This document shows, piece by piece, positions 1 to 6,857 of a DNA stretch of 8,219 bases (its first letter is position 1; each line of letters starts with the position of its first letter). Source of the DNA: Burkholderiaceae bacterium. Lineage in GTDB: Bacteria; Pseudomonadota; Gammaproteobacteria; Burkholderiales; Burkholderiaceae. Under the pieces are notes generated by a model. That model ran no database searches. It had not been told where the DNA came from and saw nothing but the letters and a program-made list of their open reading frames with translations. The stretch covers positions 1 to 8,219 of the forward strand of contig JALREG010000186.1 of the NCBI GenBank assembly GCA_023253905.1, in the 5' to 3' direction. A program made the position numbers and the translations under genes.

Positions 1-1
1 C

Positions 2-1594
2 TTTCTACACAGTTACCGCAACCCTGCGCACGAGCTCGCAGCCAGACGCTTTTTCGAGTCGCGCCTGCCCGGTTGCTATGTGAGCGCCTCGCACGAGCTG
101 TCCCAGGAGTATCGCGAGTTCGAGCGCACCTCCACCGTGGCGGCCAACGCCTACATCGGTCCGCGGGTCAGCCAGTATCTGAAGGGCATTGAAACGCACC
201 TGGCGGCCGAGCGTTTCCCCGGCACCTTCCTGGTGGTGCAGTCCACCGGCGGGTTGTATGACGTGTCGCAGGCGCAGCAGGAGTGCATCCGGATGCTGGA
301 GTCCGGTCCGGCGGCTGGCGTGATCGGCACCCGCATGTTGTGTGCGGCCGTGGGCATTGATCGTGCCATCGCCTTCGACATGGGCGGCACCACCGCCAAG
401 TCGGGCGTGATACTCGATGGCGAGGTGCTGATGACCTCCAACTCGATGATCGGCGGCTACACCGAGGGGCTGCCCGTTCAGATCCCGATGATCGACATCC
501 AGGAGGTGGGCACGGGTGGCGGCAGCATCGCGCGGCTGGGACCGGCGGGGTCGCTGCGCGTGGGGCCGCAGAGCGCGGGCTCGGTACCGGGGCCGGTGTG
601 TTACGCGCTCGGTGGCACCGAGCCCACGGTAACCGATGCCAACCTGGTGCTGGGGCGACTGTCCGCGGAGCGCTTTCTGGGGGGTGACATGCGGCTTGAT
701 CCGGCCGCCGCACGTGCGGCGATTGACAGCGCGATCGCCCAGCCGCTTTCCATCCCGATCGAGCAGGCGGCTGAGGGCATTGTGCGGATTGCGGCGGCGA
801 CCATGTCGTCAGTGGTCAAGCGGGTGACCACCGAGCGTGGGCTCGATGCACGCGATTTCCCCATGGTGGCGTTTGGCGGCGCGGGCCCGCTTCACGCCAC
901 CCTCGTGGCGCGCGAGCTCCACATCGGGCGGGTGATCATTCCGCCTGCGCCCGGTCACTTCTCGGCGTTTGGCATGCTGGTGGCAGATCTCCGGCGCGAC
1001 TTCGTCCGGACCCTTTTCGTGCCGCTTGCGAGCATCGATTTCGAGGCGCTTGAGCGGGTGTTCCGGGAGATGGAGTCCGAGGGCGAGCGTGACGTGGCTG
1101 GCGTCGCGGGCGAGCACGGCCAGCCGGTTGCGAGCCGCGCGCTCGACATGCGCTATGTGGGCCAGGAGCATGCGGTGACCGTGGAAGTGCCGCTTGCGGC
1201 CTTCGCGAGCCGCGATGCCGGGGCGATCAAGGCGGCCTTTGATCGCGTGCACACGCAGCGCTATGGCTACTGCTCGGAAACCGAGCAGGCCGAAATCGTG
1301 AGCGTGCGTGCCTCGGTGACCGGCGCGCTTGCAAAGCCCGAGCTCCCGCTGCTTGCGGCCGGGGGAGAGGTGCCGCCGCCCGAAGCGTCTTCCGGCGCCC
1401 GGCCGGTTTATTTCTCCTCACGCGGCGGGTGGGTCGATGCGCCCACCTGGCGGCGCGATCGTCTGCTCTCGGGCAACCGCGTGATCGGGCCGGCACTGAT
1501 CGAAGAATATGCCTCCACCACCGTGCTCGCACCGGGCGACCGCATGACGGTCGACCGCTTCGGCAACCTTGTGATCGAGATCGACCATGACTGA
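2..1594 (+). CDS. hyuA: Hydantoinase/oxoprolinase subunit A (HyuA-like), 5' truncated by window edge
   Basis: The frame is open to the left edge, and the residues before the first GTG (position 80) still read as family sequence (HSYRNPAHELAARRFF), so the gene starts outside the window. About 530 residues are visible; the family is usually about 680-700, so roughly 150-170 N-terminal residues are missing. The visible part holds the ERTSTVAANAYIGP segment (around residues 40-55), the actin/acetate-kinase-like ATP-binding motif FDMGGTTAKSG (around 125), the glycine-rich EVGTGGGSIARLG (around 168) and FGGAGPLHA (around 290). The family hydrolyses ATP to activate cyclic amides (N-methylhydantoin, 5-oxoproline) or to carboxylate ketones (acetone, acetophenone). 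The enzyme is a cytoplasmic complex with the B subunit encoded directly downstream. The stop codon overlaps the next start by 8 bases, so the two are probably translationally coupled. Family assignment is firm; the substrate is unknown. Confidence 0.95.
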   Translation, partial: FLHSYRNPAHELAARRFFESRLPGCYVSASHELSQEYREFERTSTVAANAYIGPRVSQYLKGIETHLAAERFPGTFLVVQSTGGLYDVSQAQQECIRMLESGPAAGVIGTRMLCAAVGIDRAIAFDMGGTTAKSGVILDGEVLMTSNSMIGGYTEGLPVQIPMIDIQEVGTGGGSIARLGPAGSLRVGPQSAGSVPGPVCYALGGTEPTVTDANLVLGRLSAERFLGGDMRLDPAAARAAIDSAIAQPLSIPIEQAAEGIVRIAAATMSSVVKRVTTERGLDARDFPMVAFGGAGPLHATLVARELHIGRVIIPPAPGHFSAFGMLVADLRRDFVRTLFVPLASIDFEALERVFREMESEGERDVAGVAGEHGQPVASRALDMRYVGQEHAVTVEVPLAAFASRDAGAIKAAFDRVHTQRYGYCSETEQAEIVSVRASVTGALAKPELPLLAAGGEVPPPEASSGARPVYFSSRGGWVDAPTWRRDRLLSGNRVIGPALIEEYASTTVLAPGDRMTVDRFGNLVIEIDHD

Positions 1595-3494
1595 CACGCA
1601 CACGCACCGGGCTGATCCGGTCACCACCGAGATCCTGCGCAATGGCCTGGTGGCCACGACCGAGGAAATGAAGGCCAACCTGATGCGAACGGCCTACAAC
1701 ATGATCATCTACGAAGCGCTTGACTTCACCGTTGGACTCTTTGATCGCGAAGGCAACACCGTCTCGGTGGGGATCGGACTCCCGACCTTCATTCGCGGCA
1801 TGTCGAACACGGTGAAGGGGATGATCGCCCACTTCGGCCGCGAGGGCATGGATGAGGGGGATGTGCTCCTCACCAACGATGCCTACACCACCGGCAGTCA
1901 CCTCAATCACATGACCTTTGTGGTGCCGGTGTTCTGGCAGGGTGAGATTGTTGCGTTCTCGGCCTGTATGGCGCACTGGATTGATGTGGGCGGCCCGCTC
2001 GACGGCATGACGCTCGACATCTACTCCGAGGGCCTGCAGATGCCCATGGTCAAGGCCTGGCGAAAGGGCGAGGAAAACCGCGACGTGTTCGACATCATCC
2101 GGCTGAACGTGCGCGTGCCGGAGCGGGCGATGGGTGACCTGCGCGCGCAGATCGCGGCGGTGCGTACCGGCGAGCGCCGGGTGATCGAGATGCTCGACAA
2201 GTACGGACGCGCAGAGTTCGAGGGCGCGATTGAGGCGATTTATCGGCAGAGCGAGGCGGTGAGTCGCGAGCAGATCCGCGAGATCCCCGATGGCGTCTAC
2301 AGTGCCGAGTCGTTCATGGACGATGACGGGGTGGAGCTCGGTAAGCCGATACCGGTGCGCGTGACCGTCACCGTAAAGGGCGACGAGATGACGGTCGATC
2401 TCTCGAATGTGGGCGAGCAGGTGCGGGGTTTCTTCAATTCCGGCCGGCCGGCGGGGCTGTCGGCTGCGCAGGTGGCGCTCAAATGCATTGTGGCGCCCCT
2501 CGAGATGCCGATCAATGACGGCTGTTTTGCGCCGCTCACGGTCATTCTCCCCGAGGGCAAATTCGTGAATGCGACGCGCCCCGCGCCCATGCGGATGTGG
2601 ATGACCTATCCCATGACGGTGATCGACACCATTTTCAAGGCGCTCGCGCCTGCGATTCCCACCCGCGTGGCAGCAGCTCACCATGCGGACCTGGTGGTGG
2701 CCAATATCAACGGCCGCCATCCGGCCAACCGCAAACTCTTCCTCTATCTGGGCGGCCTCATTGGCGGCGGCTGGGGCGCCAAGCACAACGAGGACGGCAT
2801 GTGCGCGACGATTGCCATCAACGATGGCGATACGCACAACGGCCCGTCCGAGCAGGTCGAGGCGAAGTATCCGTTCATCATCGAGCGCTATGGGCTGCGC
2901 GAGGACTCGGGCGGCGCGGGTAAGCATCGCGGAGGGCTGGGCGCCGAACAGGTTGTGCGGGTGCTCTCGGACACGATGTTCAATTCGCAGATCGAGCGGG
3001 TGGAGAACCGGCCCTGGGGCTTGTTTGGCGGGCTGTCGGCGCACGGCAATCAGGTCGCCATTCATCGGGGCGGGCAGCCCGAAACCGTTTATGCCACGGG
3101 CAAGGTGTTTTCGCAGCTCTTAAAGCCTGGTGATGCCTATGTGCTTCGCTCAGGCGGGGGCGGGGGCTTTGGCAAGCCCACCGACCGGCGGCGCGAGCAG
3201 GTGGAAGATGACGTGCGCCAGGGCTATGTGTCGGTGGAGGCCGCGCGCGAGCAGTACGGGGTGGTGATCGATCCGGTGTCGATGAAGGCTGATGCAGCGG
3301 CCACCGAGGCCTTGCGTGCACGGATGCGGGCGATGGGGTTACCCAAAGATCAGCCGCTCACGTCCCGGGCCGAGCCGCCGGCTGGTTCGCGGGTGGTGCC
3401 GCTCAAGGCCCGGCGCACGCTCGGGCTTCGCGAGCGGGCCTGGCAGGCGGAGGTGCAGGCAGCGGGGCTGATGCGCGATCGCTGCTGCAGCTAA
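1587..3494 (+). CDS. hyuB: Hydantoinase/oxoprolinase subunit B (HyuB-like)
   Basis: This is a 635-residue protein starting at an ATG inside the end of the A-subunit gene. Family features run in order: TEILRNGLVATTEEMKANLM near residue 14, LPTFIRGM (65-72), GDVLLTNDAYTTGSHLNHMT (91-110), AHWIDVGGP (129-137), and near the end the glycine-rich SGGGGGFGKP (about 521-530) followed by a YGVVID segment (about 556-561). His105, His108, His130 and Asp133 lie in the conserved N-terminal blocks and are plausible metal or substrate ligands; this is inferred from conservation. The protein pairs with the A subunit in an ATP-dependent hydrolase or carboxylase. No strong Shine-Dalgarno site precedes the start, which fits coupling through the overlap. 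After about residue 585 there is a basic tail of about 50 residues that I do not recognise as part of the family core. The substrate (hydantoin, oxoproline or ketone) cannot be decided from sequence alone. Confidence 0.95.
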   Translation: MTDTHTHRADPVTTEILRNGLVATTEEMKANLMRTAYNMIIYEALDFTVGLFDREGNTVSVGIGLPTFIRGMSNTVKGMIAHFGREGMDEGDVLLTNDAYTTGSHLNHMTFVVPVFWQGEIVAFSACMAHWIDVGGPLDGMTLDIYSEGLQMPMVKAWRKGEENRDVFDIIRLNVRVPERAMGDLRAQIAAVRTGERRVIEMLDKYGRAEFEGAIEAIYRQSEAVSREQIREIPDGVYSAESFMDDDGVELGKPIPVRVTVTVKGDEMTVDLSNVGEQVRGFFNSGRPAGLSAAQVALKCIVAPLEMPINDGCFAPLTVILPEGKFVNATRPAPMRMWMTYPMTVIDTIFKALAPAIPTRVAAAHHADLVVANINGRHPANRKLFLYLGGLIGGGWGAKHNEDGMCATIAINDGDTHNGPSEQVEAKYPFIIERYGLREDSGGAGKHRGGLGAEQVVRVLSDTMFNSQIERVENRPWGLFGGLSAHGNQVAIHRGGQPETVYATGKVFSQLLKPGDAYVLRSGGGGGFGKPTDRRREQVEDDVRQGYVSVEAAREQYGVVIDPVSMKADAAATEALRARMRAMGLPKDQPLTSRAEPPAGSRVVPLKARRTLGLRERAWQAEVQAAGLMRDRCCS

Positions 3495-3503
3495 CCAGAT
3501 CGG

Positions 3504-4142
3504 CTACGCCCGACCTTCGGCCTTGATGCGCTCAATGAAATCGGGGCTCGTGTCGACGGTGAATTGGTCGCGGGTGGTGACATAGCGATCGGCGAACATC
3601 CTGCCGATCGGGAAGTAATTCGCCATGTTCACGCGCAGCGTATCCGGATCGATCACGCCGTCTCGCACATGAAGCCAATGGATCTGGCCGATGGCAAGCA
3701 GTCGTCGCGTGCCGATCTCGATTTGCTGATAGAGCGTGCACTCTAGCGCCGCCGGCGCATCGGCGAGCCGGGGTGGCTTCACGGCGGTGCTGGGCACGAC
3801 GCCAAGCCCCAGCACCTCGGGCTCACTCACCTCGGGGGGATAGGCGGTGCTGCAGGCGTGCATGCGGTCGGCGAGCGCCTCATCGACCAGGTTCACCACA
3901 AACTCGCCGGTATCGAGAATGTTGCGGGTGCTGTCTTTCAGTGTGCCGTCGGCGCGCCGCTCCAGGCTCACGATCAGGATCGGCGGATCGTCGCCCATCA
4001 GATTGAAGAAGCTGTAGGGCGCGGCGTTCACCACGCCGGTGGGCCCGACGGTGGAGAGCAGTGCGATCGGCCGTGGCAGCACGAGACTGGAGAGCAGTTT
4101 GTAGCGCAGGCCCGTGTCCAGGGCCATCAGGTCGAAATTCAT
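3504..4142 (-). CDS. Flavin reductase-like (DIM6/NTAB) FMN-binding protein
   Basis: This 212-residue protein belongs to the flavin reductase-like split-barrel family. Visible hallmarks are LPRPIALLSTVGPTGVVNAAP (from residue 22), YSFFNLMGDDPPILIVSLER (43-62), KDSTRNILDTGEFVVNLV (69-86) and a C-terminal RVNMANYFPIGRMFADRY (170-187). The first block resembles the part of the family that binds FMN. Members are cytoplasmic; some reduce FMN with NAD(P)H to feed two-component monooxygenases, others have unknown partners. No monooxygenase is encoded in the window, so the partner is open. The ATG start puts the family motifs at the expected distance from the N terminus, although no clear Shine-Dalgarno site is seen. 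It is the last gene of the minus-strand cluster, 42 bases after the asparaginase-like gene, and converges on hyuB with a 9-base gap. Confidence 0.9.
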   Translation of the reverse strand: MNFDLMALDTGLRYKLLSSLVLPRPIALLSTVGPTGVVNAAPYSFFNLMGDDPPILIVSLERRADGTLKDSTRNILDTGEFVVNLVDEALADRMHACSTAYPPEVSEPEVLGLGVVPSTAVKPPRLADAPAALECTLYQQIEIGTRRLLAIGQIHWLHVRDGVIDPDTLRVNMANYFPIGRMFADRYVTTRDQFTVDTSPDFIERIKAEGRA

Positions 4143-4184
4143 GGGGTAGAGGTCCGATGGTTGAGAGATCCCGCTGCCGGTGGG

Positions 4185-4685
4185 TCAGGGCATGGTCGGG
4201 GTGATGGGTTCGAAACGCCCGAGCGCGCGGTTCTTGCGCACGTTGCGCCAGTCGAAAACGCAGGCATTCATGGCGACCCACACCCCGTGGGCGAGCGTGG
4301 TCGCGCAGGCCGCCGCGAAGCCAAGGTTGAACAGGGCGTCCGACCCCTCGATTTCCGCGGGCACCATGGCGCCGGTGAGCACGATGGTGGCCTCGAGCCG
4401 GGCGCTGCCCAGGACCGCAGCCGTGTCGACCAGGGTGTCGGTGCCATGAATGATGACGATCCGACGCTCGGGGCTGTCGCGACAGGCGGCGAGAATTTGC
4501 TGCCGGTGGTGATCGGTCATCTCAAGGCTGTCGATCGCCATCAGCGCTTGAACGACGGGCGGCGAATCAAAGCGGGCCTGCGCAAGGCATTGCGGCAGAT
4601 GAGCGTCTGCGAATACCAGCTGGCCGGTGAGCGGATCGTAGTGCTTGTCGAAGGTACCGCCGGTGGTGAGCAGTCGAAGAGGCAT
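4185..4685 (-). CDS. Single-domain asparaginase-like amidohydrolase
   Basis: This protein of 166 residues (from the ATG at 4685) matches the N-terminal catalytic domain of L-asparaginase I/II, a family usually 320-350 residues long. All the expected active-site blocks are visible: LLTTGGTFDK (Thr11, equivalent to Thr12 of E. coli AsnB), DSLEM (Ser53), IIHGTDT (Thr82 and Asp83, equivalent to Thr89 and Asp90), LTGAMVP (103-109), SDALFNL (115-121) and NVRKN (Lys151, equivalent to Lys162). The C-terminal domain is absent and the frame ends cleanly after FEPITPTMP, so it looks like a short family rather than a recent truncation. The likely reaction is hydrolysis of asparagine, glutamine or another amide; the substrate is unproven. 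A TTG at 4724 overlaps the upstream stop and would add 13 residues. I prefer the ATG because homologues begin just before the TTGGT strand. No signal peptide is visible, so it is probably cytoplasmic. Confidence 0.88.
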   Translation of the reverse strand: MPLRLLTTGGTFDKHYDPLTGQLVFADAHLPQCLAQARFDSPPVVQALMAIDSLEMTDHHRQQILAACRDSPERRIVIIHGTDTLVDTAAVLGSARLEATIVLTGAMVPAEIEGSDALFNLGFAAACATTLAHGVWVAMNACVFDWRNVRKNRALGRFEPITPTMP

Positions 4686-4720
4686 GGTGATGGGGTCGGG
4701 CAGCGCGCGGTATGGGTGGG

Positions 4721-6001
4721 TCAACCGGTCTGGGCGGCGCTTGCGCGCTCGATGAGCTGCTGCCAGCTCTCATCGTCCTGCGGCCAGGCGCGCTCGGGCA
4801 GCTGGTCAAGATGGCGAACCAGCGTGGCGGCGAGCCAGGCGGGTGGCTGTCCCAGCGCGCGCGGCGGTTCCCGCCAGAGTCGGCGCACCAGGTTGGCGGA
4901 AACGCCCAGCCGTGCGGCGAGGGCGTCGATGATCTGGCGATCCTGGCCCGCGTCGATGGCGCGACGCAGCCAGCCGGTGAACTCACTGCCGGTGAGACAT
5001 GCCCGTCGTTCGATGAGCGGGCGAAGGTCGTATCCGGCGGGCGTGGATGCGCAGGCCCGGTCATCGGGATCGGCTGCGAGGGACCCCTGGGCGATCCGGG
5101 CGCGCGCCTCGATCGGCATCAGCGTTTCGGACAGGAAATTGGCAAGCGTGGGCAGGCGCGACAGGAGATGGGCGCGCGCGGCTGCGTGGCGCGGCGCAAG
5201 CACCAGCCAGTTGTAGCAGCCCAGATGCCGACCCACGGCTGTGCGCGCAAGCAGCGCAAGCGCTGCGGGGTCGAGTGCGTCTTCGACGAGGGCGGCGATC
5301 CGGGCATCGACCAGCGCCTCCCGCTGATCGACCGAGCGCAGGACACGACCGTAGAAGGCCGGGTCAATGGTCTCGTTGCGTAGCGCCTCGCGCAGTCGCG
5401 CGAGAAAGTCGGGATAGCGATCATCGTGGCCGAAGAGCCGCATAGGGGGGGTGACATCGAGCCGGTGTTCGCGATCGAGGTGCCGCACCCAGTCAGCGCG
5501 CCGGCGCTCGAGCGTGGTGAGCATCTCGCCGGCCAGCGCTTCGAAAAGCAGATCGAGTAGCGGTGCCGACGCGTCAGCCTGTGCGGGTTCACTCGCGGCG
5601 CGGGTGGTAGCGGCGGTGAGCGGGTGCGGTGCCGAGGCGCTGATCGCGCGCTCGTGACGGGCGAGGAGGTCGACCACCAGTTCGAGCGTGCGATTGCTAA
5701 GCAGCGCCCGGAAGTCATAGACCAGGCGGTCGCGGTCCACGCCAATGAAGCGGATGCCCATGCCCCAGGTGCGGGTGAGCTGTGCGAACACCGGGTGCGT
5801 CATGAGCGACAGTCGCGAGCCCAGGGGGAGCAGCAGCATGAGCAGCCGCCAGTCGGAAGACGGCGAAGGAAAAATCAGTGCGCGCGGACTCGCCGAGTAG
5901 GTGGCGGCAAGGTGTGCGAGTTCGGGTCCGCTGTGGCTTGCGTCGCGCAGCGCCTCATCGACCGGATGCGGGTCGATGAACAGTGCGGTGGCGTGTTTCA
6001 A
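4721..6001 (-). CDS. Unrecognised 426-residue protein with a helix-turn-helix-like segment
   Basis: I do not recognise the family. The protein begins MKHATALFIDPHPVDEAL from a TTG codon whose TTGA overlaps the stop of the small membrane gene; the next in-frame ATG is about residue 54, so the TTG start is favoured. Residues 1-115 look like a mixed alpha/beta region, with a hydrophobic stretch LLMLLLPLG near 53-61. An Ala/Ser/Pro-rich linker lies around 118-148, and from there to the end the protein appears mostly helical and rich in Arg, Ala and Leu. Residues 357-376 (IIDALAARLGVSANLVRRLW) resemble a helix-turn-helix, with the LGVS turn typical of DNA-binding folds. There is no signal peptide. 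Codon use matches the neighbours and the frame is intact over 1.28 kb with tight overlaps at both ends, which supports a real gene. Its function is unknown; a regulatory role would rest only on the helix-turn-helix resemblance. Confidence 0.8.
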   Translation of the reverse strand: MKHATALFIDPHPVDEALRDASHSGPELAHLAATYSASPRALIFPSPSSDWRLLMLLLPLGSRLSLMTHPVFAQLTRTWGMGIRFIGVDRDRLVYDFRALLSNRTLELVVDLLARHERAISASAPHPLTAATTRAASEPAQADASAPLLDLLFEALAGEMLTTLERRRADWVRHLDREHRLDVTPPMRLFGHDDRYPDFLARLREALRNETIDPAFYGRVLRSVDQREALVDARIAALVEDALDPAALALLARTAVGRHLGCYNWLVLAPRHAAARAHLLSRLPTLANFLSETLMPIEARARIAQGSLAADPDDRACASTPAGYDLRPLIERRACLTGSEFTGWLRRAIDAGQDRQIIDALAARLGVSANLVRRLWREPPRALGQPPAWLAATLVRHLDQLPERAWPQDDESWQQLIERASAAQTG

Positions 6002-6186
6002 CCGGTGCGCTTGGCAAACACAAGCAGACTCACGCCTGCAAACAGGACGGCGCCGGAGACCAGCACGCGACCGACCGAGTCACGCCAGAGCGCCTCAAGG
6101 GCGAAGGCAAGGCCGGCAAGCAGCAGCACGCGCGCGGTACCCGCGGTGCGCTGGGCGGGACTGGGTTGTCTTTGGACCATGATCAT
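5998..6186 (-). CDS. Small two-helix membrane protein, hypothetical
   Basis: This protein of about 62 residues has two hydrophobic stretches, ARVLLLAGLAFALEAL and RVLVSGAVLFAGVSLLVFA. They are separated by a short charged loop (WRDSVG) and followed by a basic end (KRTG), as in a small inner-membrane hairpin. ATG codons at 6186 and 6180 are both possible starts. A TTG at 6255, whose TTGA overlaps the MOSC stop, would give 85 residues, but the extra N-terminal part looks like non-coding sequence and spans a hairpin, so I chose the ATG at 6186. No strong Shine-Dalgarno site precedes any candidate. The stop overlaps the TTG start of the next gene by 4 bases. I recognise no family and the role is unknown. 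Confidence 0.6.
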   Translation of the reverse strand: MIMVQRQPSPAQRTAGTARVLLLAGLAFALEALWRDSVGRVLVSGAVLFAGVSLLVFAKRTG

Positions 6187-6218
6187 GAACCGCAATCTAC
6201 CCGAACATCGGCCGGCTG

Positions 6219-6239
6219 AAAACCCGAGGGTTGTCGGGT
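6219..6239 (-). terminator. Weak terminator-like hairpin after the MOSC gene
   Basis: On the minus strand, ACCCGA (6239-6234) and TCGGGT (6227-6222) pair perfectly across a 6-base loop and run into TTT (6221-6219). It lies 12 bases after the MOSC stop, where a terminator or attenuator would be expected. The stem is short and the T-tract is brief, so partial read-through into the small membrane gene is likely even if it works. Confidence 0.35.
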
Positions 6240-6251
6240 CGCGACGTTCGC

Positions 6252-6857
6252 TCAAAACGGAAGCTGACGCGGGCTTCGATGATCAAGCCGGTGGCGATCA
6301 AGCACCGATATCGTTCGATCACCGGCGAGGAGTTCGACCGGCTCGCCGGCAGTGAGTGTGCCGGGTTGCACCACCGCACAGTAAAAGCCGGTGTAGCCAG
6401 ATTGCACCATCATTTTCGCAGCCATCGACAGGCCAAGCCGGGCGTTGAGTTTGAAGCAGGGGTCGCGCGGACGGGTGACCCGCAGCCGGACGCTCCCGAT
6501 CACGAGGAGGTCACCAATCCACACCTGCGACTCAGTGAGGCCGATCACCGTCAGGTTTTCACCGAGCGCGCCTGCCTCCGGGAGCGGCGGGCGCCCGTGC
6601 TGGCGGGCGAGCGACTGCCAGAACACGTAGTGCTCCGCCGGGTATACATAGACGGCCTGGAGCGGCGGGCCGTGGATCCGACGCTCGACGGACTCGTCGC
6701 CCGCGAGCCCGGTGTCGCTCACCGTCCAGGGGGTCGGGGTGGTGAGCGTGCTGACCGGGCGCTTGTTGATGGCGCTTTCGGTGGCAAACCGCTCGCTCCC
6801 GTCCTGGGCAAGAAGCGGGGCCGCACGGCCGACGCTTGCGGCGATCAGCTGCGCCAT
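6252..6857 (-). CDS. MOSC domain protein, YiiM-like
   Basis: This 201-residue protein has the MOSC (molybdenum cofactor sulfurase C-terminal) fold. Its motifs follow the order seen in E. coli YiiM: a short N-terminal strand with SAINKRPV (28-35), VSDTGLAGDESVERRIHG (46-63), VYPAEHYVFW (71-80), GALGENLTVIGLTES (96-110), VWIGDLLVIG (112-121) and VTRPRDPCFKLNARLG (127-142). Cys134 is the conserved cysteine expected to ligate molybdenum. Known YiiM and YcbX proteins use a molybdenum cofactor to reduce N-hydroxylated compounds such as 6-hydroxylaminopurine, so detoxification is the likely role; this is inferred from the family. It is soluble, with no signal peptide. The ATG start lies 13 bases inside the end of the upstream hydratase gene, which suggests translational coupling. 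The length is slightly below the roughly 220 residues of YiiM, the difference being in the C-terminal tail. Confidence 0.92.
   Translation of the reverse strand: MAQLIAASVGRAAPLLAQDGSERFATESAINKRPVSTLTTPTPWTVSDTGLAGDESVERRIHGPPLQAVYVYPAEHYVFWQSLARQHGRPPLPEAGALGENLTVIGLTESQVWIGDLLVIGSVRLRVTRPRDPCFKLNARLGLSMAAKMMVQSGYTGFYCAVVQPGTLTAGEPVELLAGDRTISVLDRHRLDHRSPRQLPF

Noticed and set aside
731..738. GCGATCGC palindrome, also at 3475-3482, as a possible repeated signal
   Set aside because: Only two copies were noticed, both inside coding sequence, and the octamer is expected by chance in GC-rich DNA; there is no sign of HIP1-like over-representation.
1227..3065. Open frame of 612 codons on the minus strand opposite hyuA/hyuB
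   Set aside because: It is antisense to two well-supported genes, is rich in His and Arg with no recognisable domain, and long antisense frames are common in GC-rich genes.
4686..4724. TTG start for the asparaginase-like gene
   Set aside because: It would add 13 residues before the conserved first strand, where homologues normally begin; kept as an alternative because of the TTGA overlap.
3858..5216. Open frame of 452 codons on the plus strand opposite the flavin reductase-like, asparaginase-like and 426-residue genes
   Set aside because: It spans three minus-strand genes, two of them with clear family motifs, and its own translation is low-complexity Gly/Arg/His sequence.
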